A stretch of DNA of 64,000 bases. Origin: Aptenodytes patagonicus (Eukaryota; Chordata; Aves; Sphenisciformes; Spheniscidae). Location of the stretch: positions 15,958,101 through 16,022,100 of the forward strand of contig NC_134957.1 in NCBI RefSeq assembly GCF_965638725.1. Direction: 5' to 3'. The notes under the pieces are model-generated. The model was not told where the DNA came from. It worked only from the letters and a program-made list of their open reading frames with translations, and searched no databases. The translations under genes and the position numbers were made by a program. Position 1 is the first letter of the stretch. Every line of letters begins with the position of its first letter. Shown in pieces: positions 1 through 10,910 of the stretch.

Positions 1-604
1 TAAACCGAGTATGAAGCTCCTAATCGCTTGGGATCGTGAAGGAGCCCAAGGTTACTTTTGTTTTATATTATTTTTTTTCTTTGAGCCGCTCTTCTGTGGT
101 ATCCAGTCCCGAGAGCAGGGAGAGGCATTGTCTCTCCACTGACGGGGGAACAAGTTGGGGCCGGCCACACCACTGGAGAAGCTGGACATAGTTGTTTTGT
201 AACTCAAAAATATGTTTTATAATATCAAAAATGTTTTATAGTATCACAAATCCCCTTTTCCTGAGAGCACAAATCATCAGACAGCAAAGGGTCCCCGAAT
301 CACCACTTTGCCCTCTAGACATACACAGCTGCTCTTTGTATGGCGGCAATGGGCCGTTTTATAAAGGATTTTTTTTTTTTTTCCAATCTTACATAAATAA
401 TCCTCCTGGCATCTGCATCAGCAATTCTTTTACTTCTCATCAGTTTTTCTTTGCAGTCAGGGAGCATCCAGCAGGCTTGGGCCGCTGGGATGTCTCTGAT
501 CATCAGCAGCCATCGATCGATCAGCTTGATCTGCTTCACACTGGTCGCATGTCCCGTGTTTTCCTTCCCTCCCCTCCTTCTTCCCCGGCTGCCTCATTCA
601 GGAA
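1..604. other. Intergenic sequence upstream of MTM1
   Basis: AT-rich non-coding sequence leading into the CpG island. I see a T-run near 369-382 and a few short open frames that lack protein-like composition. In human the gene upstream of MTM1 is MAMLD1, but nothing here resembles one of its exons. No repeat family was recognised. Confidence 0.5.
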
Positions 605-766
605 TGCTCTGCCCGGCAAGGGCCGGTGCTGGTAACAGCCGCGAGCTGCGCGGGGCCCCGCCGGGCGGCGAGCGAAGGGCTTCCCCACGCGCGGCCCGGC
701 GCCCCGCACCGCCTCAGGCGGCTGTTTCCCGCCACAGCCCCTGGGCCGCGAGCACCGCCCTTCAGG

Positions 767-812
767 ACTACAACTCCCGGCGGGCCCCGCGGCCCCGCGG
801 ACTACACCTCCC
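767..812 (+). promoter_or_regulatory. Paired ZNF143/THAP11-like motifs
   Basis: ACTACAACTCCC (767-778) is followed 34 bp later by ACTACACCTCCC (801-812). Both resemble the ACTACAATTCCC core recognised by ZNF143 with THAP11/HCFC1 at many CpG-island promoters. They lie on the same strand 100-180 bp before the exon 1 donor. The match is by eye; occupancy is untested. Confidence 0.5.
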
Positions 813-860
813 GGCAGGCACCGGGGACTCGCCCCGCGGGGTGGAGCGGGCGCCCGGCCC

Positions 861-870
861 GTCACGTGAG
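861..870 (+). promoter_or_regulatory. CLEAR/USF-type E-box
   Basis: GTCACGTGAG contains the palindromic CACGTG and matches nine of ten positions of the CLEAR consensus GTCACGTGAC bound by TFEB/TFE3. It is also a good USF site. It lies about 80 bp before the exon 1 donor, in the core promoter. Which factor uses it cannot be told from sequence. Confidence 0.5.
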
Positions 871-950
871 CGGGCGAGGCGGGCCCGCGCGGGGCGGGGA
901 GCGCTCGGCGCCGCACTCGGGCCCGCGACGGCGACGGCGGCCGCGTCGCG
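871..950 (+). other. MTM1: MTM1 non-coding exon 1 (5' end approximate)
   Basis: The donor GCG|GTGAGT at 950/951 is strong and lies in the CpG island. Human MTM1 also has a short untranslated first exon with the ATG in exon 2, and the first coding exon here has an acceptor just nine bases before its ATG, so an upstream 5' UTR exon is required. The start is a guess; only the 3' boundary is supported by sequence. Confidence 0.55.
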
Positions 951-3900
951 GTGAGTCTCCGTGGGGCCCGGGTTGGGCAGCGGGGCTACCCCGGCTGTCT
1001 CCGCCCCTGTCCCCGCACCCTAGCCCCTCCCCGCGCCGGGGATCCTTTCCTCCCGTCCCCGTCCCCCCCGCCAGTATGCCCGGGCAGGGGCTGCTGCCGG
1101 CCCGGGCCTTCCCTCCGGCCCAGCCCCTCTCCCTCCGGGCACGGCACACCTCGCGTCCCCCGTCGCTTGCCTCTTCGCCTCCCGGGGTGGTCTGGGGGTT
1201 GCCGGAGGCTTTTGTGAGGGGCCCCCCCCCTTGCCGCCCCGAGCGCTTTGGGAGCCCCGCATCCCCGGCGGGCCGCGGTGCCTGCCCGCGGGCCGGGAGT
1301 CACCTGTGGCCGCCAACCGCGAAGCGGCCGGCGGGGCCCTGCGGCTGGTGGGACACGGCTGCTGAGGCTGCTTGTTGCTGTTCGGCTCCGGCTTCTCCTG
1401 ACTCACGCCCTGATGTGCTGAATCAATCTGGAAGCGAGACGTTGCTGAAGCGCATAGCCCAGCGTCATGGCTTAGCAAAGACACCTTTGAACTGTAATTT
1501 TTACCTTTCCTGTAAAAAGAAATTCTCTCCTGTGATACGAAAATATTCCGAGTGCTCTTGATTCGCTTTCAGACTTTTAAGCCACTGTAGTAGTCATTTC
1601 TGACTGGCTTAAATTTTGTTCTGAAGCATGTGACTTCTTTCAGTGTTCACGGCTGAAAAGCTGAAACCTTCCATTTCAGAGCAAAGGTTTTTAGTTGATT
1701 TAAAACAAGAAATGACTCTTGAAGATGATAGACTGTTTCTGCTTGCTGGTCTTTGTGCTATGGCAGTCAAAAAGCATAATTCCTGCTTTGTGTGATTGGT
1801 GTTTTTTGGTTGGTTTGTTTTTTGTGGGGGTTTTTTCAGATGTACATGTAATTAAGAGCATAAGAAGGGTATTAGCTTTTTTCTTTTCACAGAAAGCCCC
1901 TTTTTTCTTGGTACTGTAGAAAGCAACATAGGCAAATTCAGTTTTAAAATCGTGTAGGTGTTAAGTGTTTTGCAGTTGGCCTGTAGATTGTCTTGTCATG
2001 ACAAGTACTAATCAAAACTAGATATGTTTAAAAAGTACCTGGTCTCTACTGCATAATACCTGTTTTGGGGCAGTATTCTGCTCGTTGCTTGCTAGTAGCC
2101 ATATATCTATTTATCATTAACCAGATTTGAAGGGCAGATATCTCATGGTACAGGATTAACACTGTGCAAAACCAAAACTTCTTTCCTGCTGTAGTTTTCT
2201 TTTTAATGTAAATTTGTGGTTTAGGTCGTTAAAAAAAGTTAGGCTGTACAGTTATTAACAAAGCTGGTAAGTGCAATGAGCCTTAACACACAGAACTTTT
2301 GGGGCTGTATGTAGCTTCATTGTGTGGCAAACGTCACAAGAGATGAGATGTAGAGGTATTTTCAATAAAATGCAGAATTTTCCCTTTTTGTACTGTTTAT
2401 CATTCTATGCTTGGTCAGAAGGAAACTTCCAAAAGATGCACTTGGCGAAGAGGCGGGCTTGTAGCATCACTGAGGTTGAGCAAACTCTAGTGTTAATGTA
2501 TTCCTGATATGTAGAGTTGCAGTGTTAACTAACAATAGTTAATTTAGAACGCAAGACTAATTTAATGAGAAGTAGCTGTAAATCTTTAATATTGTGTGTT
2601 CTTTTAAAGGAGACAACGTGCTAATTTTTCTAAGAACCCGAATCAGGTAAAATTAAGTTTTGTTTCATGGTCTATTCCTTCTGACTTCGCCAAGTTGCAT
2701 AGCAGCTTTCATATGAAAGTAATTCCTGAATGTATTTGGGAAGAGAAACAAATAAATGGCGGTGTTCTTTGGGAAGGGACGAGAGAGGAAATGCTTAACT
2801 GTGTGCAGAAAGATGCCCAAATATGTATGGGGAACATAAGCATGGTTAAAAGTCTGCGTAAGGTTTACACATTAGAAACACTTCAAAACCGTATCTTAAA
2901 GTTTTAGAAGAGAAGGTTCTTCTCAATTCCAACTACTTGATGCCAAACCTCGTGACAGAAGATAAAACATAAAAAGAACTAGTACTGTTTGTTTCCTTTC
3001 GCCAGAATGTTTTCAGTAGCAACTATTCTGGGGTTTTGCTTCCTTTCTGAAGTTTTTTAAAAAGTAATGTCAATTGAAATATTCTGGCAGTGCTAACAAT
3101 GTCTTCCTACCTGCTCCATTCCTGTCAGGGGCCAGCTACAGCACAAAAGTCAAATGTTGTTTGAAAGTTGAAGGAATGAACACACTGTTGTCCTCTCATC
3201 TCGCGCTGAAGTGGGCATCTCTATACTTTCTACAGTTGAAATGACTTATTGAATCTGGAGGCTTCTGAGCAAGAGAAAACAAAAGTAAGTGTTTTCAAGT
3301 AGACTGGGTTACACTTTTGTGTTAAGTTGGGGTGTGTGTTTTTCAACAAAATCTAAGTAATTGGTGCGCAACCTCTTCGCTGGGTTGTTGCATATAATGA
3401 ATGGAAAGGCTGTATGCCAGAGACTGTGGATGTGACCGGACCCATTAATGCATAACATACATAGGCAGATGTGGAATTCAGAAGTATCAAACTTTCTGTG
3501 CCCGGCAAAGTACCTGCCTGTTACTTGAAAGAGAGCACACCCGAAAGTATGGTGCTGCCCCGTGAATGAGTTGGGCAGGGTAGTCCCAATCTCCCCTTTC
3601 TTAGGGATTGAAGCAAAGAACGGTTTGTGAATGACTTCATCATAGTCCTTAGTCTACTTCTTTTTAAACAGAGACAAACTCAGAATGGTACTTTCTCTGT
3701 GGTATTATGTGTATTCAGAGAAGCAATTCATGTAGTGGAAGATGGAACTAAACACAGCAGATGAAAGAGGATGAGTCTGATGCATCAGTTGTACATGTTC
3801 TCAAAGGAAAGTTGGAGGAAAGCCTGAGTAGGGGATGTCATTTTAACTGTTACAGTGTCTTTTTTTTTTGTACAGTATATCATTATATAACAGATACAAT

Positions 3901-5216
3901 TTCCATTTCTCTTGTGGAATCATCAGTTAAATCTTTAGCAATAGAACTACAGTGGCCTGAGGGGATATCTTTCAAGAAGAATGAGCAGAAAGCAACTGAA
4001 GGCTTTCTTAATAGAAAACTTTGAAGCTGGATTTGCTATCCCATAGGCTTTCCTGTCAACCGCATCAGCTTTTGACAATGTGGGAGGTATACATTCCCTG
4101 CAGGGGATGCAGAGTAGAGAAAATCGACTGGGTGGGTTTAGAAAGCCACAGATCAGCCTTCAGGCATAGGTTTCCTACAGATGTAATGCTGATTCTAGAG
4201 GTAATGTGACAAATGGTTCCTAAAAAAACCCGCTCACTTCTGTCATGCCACCTAATCTAGCTGGATTTAACAGCTACTGGCTGTACGTGGCTACATGCAT
4301 AGAGGGGAAACTACTGCTTTCTTTGATCCACTCACATGATTGAACTTCCACTTTAGAACTCAGTTACCAGAGTAAATATTAAGAAAAAATCAGGAAACAA
4401 GATAATCATGGCAAGAGAAAGAAATTACACGTGGAACAAATACAGGAGAAGCAATAAGTGAGTAGAAGTGGACAGAAATAAGTGTTAGCATAAATTACAA
4501 GGAATAGACTTCTGACAGTTGCTAGAAAACAGGCCTTAGCAATAATTATATTTATTACCACTGAAGCAGGTGCTGCTTTTCCTTGTTACAGTGATACAAA
4601 GCATGAGAAATATCTAACTAACAGATCAGAGTCCATCAGCAGATAAGTTACTTAGTGTCCACGATAGCACATGTCCTACTGTATCATGTCTCTTTGTGAG
4701 AGAGCTTGTAATTCTCTTACAAGAAAGCTTGCCAGGGTAAAAGCCAGGGATATCACCCTAAGCTACATTTTCAATATAATTTGAAAGGAGGAAGCAATTG
4801 GGCTGATAATTAGAAAAAGTAATACTACAAACTTTTATGTTAGGTCTTGTTGGAAATTGTGATTTACTTTGAAAATAGGGTGGGAGTCAAATTCCGTGAG
4901 AAGTTAAGACAGTAAAAGAAAACCTTCAAATGGAGACAGGAGATATATCAGTCCAGACAGAACTGAAGATTTTTTACTCCCTCCAGCTATTATTTATTCA
5001 ATACCTGGCTTCCATGTACAAGCTACAAGATTTATTTTTTTTTTAAAGAAACATATACCCAGAAGTGCATAGGATCTGGTGGCACTGAAAAAATATCTGC
5101 CAAACTTTCTGCCAAGCTGTTGCTACTTGCTGCCGTTTGTAGAACTTCATTGTCAGGATATTATTTTTTGTTAGTGCAAGGTCTTCCTTCTAATATCTTC
5201 AAAACTACCTGCTATA

Positions 5217-5263
5217 GTGTAGGTATAAATATATATATTATATATATATATATACACCTACAC
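5217..5263. repeat. TA-rich microsatellite inside an inverted repeat
   Basis: GTGTAGGTATA on the left and TATACACCTACAC on the right are reverse complements apart from one unpaired base, and they enclose an (AT)n core. The unit could extrude as a cruciform or fold as an RNA hairpin. Confidence 0.75.
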
Positions 5264-6511
5264 CTGCTATAAAATAGGAGTGGGCAGGCAACTGGCACAC
5301 TTCTAATTTGTTTGCCGAATTAGCAGTCACTTGGCTGTTGTGAACTTTTGTTCGTTTGCACTTGTTCATATTGAGTCCTTTTGGGGACAATGACTTGCCC
5401 TTTCAAATACAGGGCACATTAGAGAACAAGAGAATGGTTTTTCTGGGAGAGGGAGCGTTTCTGATTCTTTGCAAACAAATTCAGCAGTCTGTGTTGAGTT
5501 GTACAGCTTGCCATTCACAGTCCAGCAGAGAATTGGCAACATGAGGGATTCTAGAGTGCATTTTTCTTAAAGACAGGAAGCCTGGTGGAGAATTGGCATT
5601 TGGCAAACAGGTAGATCCAGACTGCAAGTTTTTTTTGTAAATTATGCTTTTTTTTTGTAGGATACAGAAATTTTTTTGTAATGCATTACTGAAGAATTTG
5701 ATTAACTGACTTAAAAACTTCAGTGCAGAAGAGCAAATACTAGTATGCATTCTACATGCACAGTATCCCATTGAAGCTTGTACTGCTGGCATGCTTTTTG
5801 TGTTCTAGTTATGGCTTGAATTGAGAAGGCTTTCAAAGAGACTTGAAAGCTCATACGGTTTCCCTGGAAAATTTAGATTTAGTGAGTACATGCGAATGGG
5901 GAATATCATTTAGACATTAAAAGAGAAGACCCACTAGTGGCATAATCCAGTCTCAGATCAGTAAAGTCATGAGGATCCACCTGAGGAAAGGTAAGGGCTG
6001 CAGACTCCATTACTAAGAGGTTACACTTGGAAGGATTTTACACCCTGTAACTGTGATGGTAAAGAAGAAACAGGAGATTCCGTGATCTAGCAATCCATGT
6101 TGACTCCAAAGATCCACTCTGGAATAAGTGCAGGTAGAAGCTTATGACCTGATATGCAAAGGTGGTTTGTTGGTGTACATCATAGGTATGATTTGCCCTT
6201 GAACTCTGATGGTAAGAAATCATAAGTGCTCTCAAGTGGTTTAATAGAGCCCCTTCCTTTTCGTGTTTAAATGATACTTACATCTCACAGGTAAGTCGGT
6301 TTTCCTTTCTTTCTGTTTGCCATCGGTTGCATAACAAGTGGCAGGTAATTGCTACTGGCCACAAGTAAATACATGTAACTATGATGTCTGAATTGGCGTT
6401 GCTCTAGGCATGCTTTTGATGTCAGTACTGTATGACTTTTAAATGTTAAAATCTGTTTTTTAGTTAAGTAGTCTAAATGTATCAGGTCAGAGAGCATGAG
6501 CAACATCATTA

Positions 6512-6962
6512 CGATTAATGATCAGAGGGATGGAACACCTCTCCTATGAAGAAAGGCTGAGAGAGTTGGGGTTGTTCAGCCTGGAGAAGAGAAGGCTTCA
6601 GGGACACCTTATTGCAGCCTGTCAGTACTTAAAGGGGGCTTATAAAAAAGATGGCGGCAAACTTTTTAGCAGGGCCTGTTGCGACAGGACAAGGGGAAAT
6701 GGCTTTAAACTAAAGGGGGCTAGATTTAGACTAGATCTAAGGAAGAAATTTTTTACGCTGAGGGTGGTGAAGCACTGGCCCAGGTTGCCCAGAGAGGTGG
6801 TGGATGCCCCATCCCTGGAAACATTCCAGGTCAGGTTGGACGGGGCTCCGAGCAACCTGATCTGGTTGGAGATGTCCCTGCCCGTGGCAGGGGGGGTTGG
6901 ACTAGATGACCTTTAGAGGTCCCTTCCAACCCAAACTATTCTGTGATTCTATGATTCTATAA
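6512..6962 (+). mobile_element. CR1 LINE 3' fragment (sense)
   Basis: A 5'-truncated CR1 non-LTR retrotransposon carrying the C-terminal end of ORF2 and the 3' tail. The 6518-6916 frame reads through typical CR1 reverse-transcriptase C-terminal sequence ([40 protein letters not shown]) and ends in LDDL-stop. It is followed by AGGTCCCTTCCAACCC and a tail of ATTCTRTG repeats ending at about 6960. The open reading of about 130 codons suggests a fairly young copy. It is a dead-on-arrival fragment, not a host gene. It lies in MTM1 intron 1 in the sense orientation. Confidence 0.93.
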
Positions 6963-7142
6963 ATGCTAGAGGCGAGGTGAAGTGTTAGCAGTGCATTCGC
7001 ATAGGTGGGAAAACGAAATGAGCACTGTTAAAATTGAAGTAAAAACCACAGCTATACAGCAGATTGTAGTGGGATACAAAATAGGAGAAAGCTTAAATAT
7101 GTACATATATTTTAAAACTCCATCACAGGATAACTTTGTTCA

Positions 7143-7160
7143 TTCTGTGATTCTATGATT
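7143..7160 (+). repeat. Orphan CR1-tail-like repeat
   Basis: TTCTGTGATTCTATGATT is the ATTCTRTG-type CR1 tail, but no CR1 body precedes it. It lies about 180 bp after the CR1 copy at 6512-6962 and could be a displaced remnant of that tail or of a severely truncated insertion. Confidence 0.45.
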
Positions 7161-8768
7161 ATTTAAAAAAAATAGTTTTGCTTCTAAAAACCCCCTGCAT
7201 TGGTATCTTTCATTGTTGCAGGAAGTTTTGGTTTTTTTTTTTATTTCCTTTGGAAATAAGTATAAGCAAGTATTTCTGTGGTGTGGATTTTCTGTGGGTT
7301 TTTGGTGTGTTTTTTTTTTATCTGTTTGAAACTGGAATGCTCTGCCTTACACTACTTATTTTTTGTAGCTTTGTTAAACTTTGGAGACTTCTGCTACCTT
7401 ATTTTTGTTTCTGTTATTGAGTATAGTTCCTTTGTGTTAAAATATAACTGGTTAAATGAGTGTGAAAGAGATGTATTTATTTCTATGGACTTGATTAGTT
7501 GGTTGTGGCACTTTGGTCTCACCGTGTTTCTTTTTGGTTGATTGGTGTGCTGTTTGGTTAGGGACAGCTGATGTCTGGAAAACTGTCTTCGTTGTTGTAG
7601 ATCTTTTTTTGTGACTTGTTTTGTATCCCTGTATATCTTTATATGTAATTCAAAAATTTTATTAACCTTTAATGAGATGAATGACTACTCTTAACTTTGT
7701 TAGAGTAAATGCTCATTTACTGGTGTTAAAGTTGCTGATGCTTATTTCGGTGACCCTCTGATATGATAACTTAGATGCTGTTGTTGGCTTGACCCTTCAG
7801 GACTGTTGCTTTTCCATATATATGTATATTTTTAAAGGATTTATGTTCCTTTCTGCTTGATACTTAGAGCGAAATACTTTTTTTTCCCTTCTCTTTTCAT
7901 GGTTGTCTTAGCTTAATTTTGCTACTGTCTTAGAAATTCCTAGAGTTCTGCTCTATTTTATATGTAATTTCTGAGAACCTATGTATTATGTGTTATCTCT
8001 TCTGTGCAGTTGTGGTGCTGACAGATGTGGTTTTGTTTTTAGGACTTTGTATTTTATGCTTTTAATTTTATTATGGGAAACACAAGGCAGTATATTCATA
8101 CTGGCTCTGCAGGTTGTTACTGTACCAAATAAAACTCTACAATCTTTGTGTAACACCAGCATTCCTTGTTATTACGAACCTGCTTTTTCATTTTTTGCAT
8201 CTTCTGTTTAAATGAGGGTGCAAGCAGCTTTTTCTGCATGTCTGCACTAACTTACACTTACCTCAAGCACAGTGAAAAATTGTTTACTAATATAATACTA
8301 TTTTTCTTCTCTTTGAAATAATTCCTTATTTGATGTCAGGTCTAACTATGAAGATAACCTCATTTTTAACCTGATGGATGCCTTGCAGATCTTAAATGAT
8401 TAACCCAGTGCACTGATCACTTTCAAGTGTCATATAATTGTCCAATTGTAACAGTAACTCTTTTTAGAAGTGCTCTAATTGTTTTCTGAATTACTATGAC
8501 AGCAAATGAAGGGGCTTAATAAATTTTGTAACTGTATTTTTAGGAGAGGCCTTGGAGATGCACAAACTTTTTTCGTTCTTGCACAAATCATTACCTGGAG
8601 CAGGATTATGAGAACCTTGGCATTACCCTGTGTGTGGTTATTGATGTGTGACAGAAATTGGAATGCTTCTAGAAAATGTTCAGTCAAACTTTTTGTTGTT
8701 CATTTTTACCATATTGATAAATCTGATTCTGGTAAAAGCAAATAATTCTCATGCTTATCCAGTTGCCC

Positions 8769-8810
8769 TTATATATATATTTTTATATATATATATACAC
8801 ACACACACAC
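8769..8810. repeat. Compound (TA)n-(CA)n microsatellite
   Basis: An (AT)n run interrupted by TTTT passes directly into (AC)n ending at 8810. It is likely length-polymorphic. Confidence 0.9.
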
Positions 8811-10408
8811 TAACTGTTTCAACTACAATAATATGTCACTAATGTTTTTTCATCGTGTTTACCTCTTACTCAGTATGTTCTGTAAATGTCTTCTGTGTAT
8901 GGTAATTTAGCAGTTTAATTTCCTCAGTCTTTGCAGATTAACATGTTGAACATTATAGACTATACAAAGTTAAAAACTTCATTTTACATTAAGTGTTGTC
9001 AAAATTGTTGTTGCTCCAAATGATTGATATAGGTACAAATTTGAAAGCATTTTTTTCCAAAGTTTTAATCCAGTGATGGAGGGTCAAAAATATTAAATAG
9101 CTGGAAAGTGGTGCTCACAATTTACTTGATGCAGTTTACTTGATCTCAGATGTTTGTGGTAGTAATCCTTTGGCAGATGCAGATTATGTTGTGTTTGGGC
9201 ATAAACTAGTTCTTTATACATGTAAAGATTTTAGGTTGACAAAAGCACAGCTCAGTTATACAATAATTACAAATTATTTGGTGTGATTCTGGTGTGAAGA
9301 TGAAGCCTTTAAAAGGACCAGCAAAATGTCAAATGAGCTTTAATTTGTTCCTGGATCATAAACAATGAGAACTAGTTTCACCAGGCTGTTGTCAATCTAA
9401 ACATGGCTTGTAAGAGTCTTGGTTGTCTTTCCAAGCTGCACTACACACATCCTCTAACCTGTTGGCAGTGAAGAACCTTAAGGAAAGAGTAGCTGGTCAT
9501 TTCAGGTTTCTTAACCCTCAAAAGCTTATTTACGTGTTTTAAAGTTTATTTAGATTCTCTGTGTGGGCATATGCTTGTGTCTGTCGGCATTTATTAATAA
9601 AGAGCAGATAGGATCCTTGAATTGACTTCTTAAAATCTGGCCTTCAGTGCCTACCCTTTCAAATGTTGTTGTGCCTCCATTCCCATGAATCCTAGGAAGC
9701 ACAAGTATAAATATCATCTTTAATGAAAATACAGATCCCAAGTAGTTTAATTGTTACTGTAAGATCATTGGAGCCTATGTTTCTTGGTAGTGTTACTATA
9801 TTAAGTTCTAGTAACTTTAACAAAGCTTTGTTTATTAGTTCAAGTTAAATCCAGTAAAATTGCTTTGTCTCCTTGCTATTCTGGAGTCAGGGAAGAATGT
9901 TCAACTGTTTGTAACTGCAGAATATCATAAACAAAGTTGTCTTATTTGTTTTAAATTTGCAGAGTAATTGTACTTCTGTTCAGCTGCTGGCAAGCGTGTG
10001 GTTTGTATGGTTTTCAATTTTTGTGCAAGTATAGAAAAACATCTGGGTGATACTGGGGAATAAAATGTGTTTGCAGTGGAAAACTACTTGCAAGATTTTT
10101 CCCTGTGTGGAAGGACTACTGCTGCTCCATGATTATGAGAAAGTTGTAGCTATTTTAAGACTATGATGGAGTATGTTTTTGAATTGTTCATGGTAATATT
10201 ACTTTGGGAGGTTGCCAGAAGCTGCTTCTACAATTTGACAGAAAAAGAAATAATATTATAAAAGGAAATATTTCATGTTCATTTAAAATGTTTTTGAAAA
10301 CTTGTTTGCTCTTTTGGTATAGAGGTGTCCACTTTAAGGGTGTGTCCTCGTTCGATGGGTACTTTTAAACGAGAACTTAGTCTTGTCTGTTGCCTGAGGG
10401 TCACAGCA

Positions 10409-10910
10409 GCATAGAGTAATTCAGGTTGGAAGGGACTTCAGGAGGTCTCTAGTTCAACCCGTTGCTCAAAGTAGGATCAGACCCAGTTGCTCAAAGCTTT
10501 ATTCAGTTGGGTCTTAAAGACCTCTGAGGATGGAGACTGCAACCTCCCTGGGCCCTGTTTTCACTGCCTGACTGCCCTTACAGTGCAAAAGTAGGGTGTG
10601 TTTTTTTTCCTTAAATCAAGCTGGAATCTAGTTTGTTTCGGTTTCTGTTGTGTCTTGTCCTCTCATCACTCACCACTTTGAGAAGACAGAGCCAGGGTCC
10701 TCAGAGGTACTACCTCAAAGGTACTGGTGGGCAGCTGTGAGGTCCCATTGGAGTTGTCTCTTCTTCAGGCTGAATGATTCCCGGCTCCCTCAGCCTCTCA
10801 TTACAGGGCAGGCGCTCCAGGTCCTGGTCCTCTTGGTGACCCTCTGCTGAACTCACCGCAGTTTATCAATGCCTGTCTTGTACCGGGCTCCAAAAGTGGA
10901 CACTGTTCTA
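10409..10910 (-). mobile_element. CR1 LINE fragment (antisense)
   Basis: The diagnostic antisense 3' end (ATTCAGGTTGGAAGGGACTT, then GGTCTCTAGTTCAACCC and TGCTCAAAG) is followed by diverged CR1 coding-region sequence to about 10910. There, text such as CTTCTTCAGGCTGAATGATTCCC corresponds to the LSLFSLE-type region read in reverse. It is more decayed than the copies at 6.5 and 37.5 kb, so it is probably older and of a different subfamily. Right boundary approximate. Confidence 0.85.

Larger units (their letters stand above)
605..1330 (+). promoter_or_regulatory. MTM1: CpG island / MTM1 promoter
   Basis: The base composition switches abruptly to very high GC with dense CpG, and reverts to AT-rich after about 1400. 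The island contains a GC box (GGGGCGGGG, 891-899), a CACGTG E-box (861-870), two ZNF143-like ACTAC-N-CTCCC motifs, and a splice donor at 951 that fits the end of a non-coding first exon. No TATA box is evident, which is typical of a housekeeping promoter with dispersed start sites. Assignment to MTM1 is inferred from position: it is the only island upstream of the coding exons on the same strand. Confidence 0.8.

Noticed and set aside
626-1561. 311-codon open frame (+) over the MTM1 CpG island
   Set aside because: Composition is Pro/Arg/Gly/Ala as expected from GC-rich DNA with few stops. It crosses the exon 1 donor, and overlapping frames on both strands are equally open.
6518-6916. 132-codon frame that looks protein-like
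   Set aside because: It is the C-terminal end of CR1 ORF2 in a truncated retrotransposon, not a host gene.
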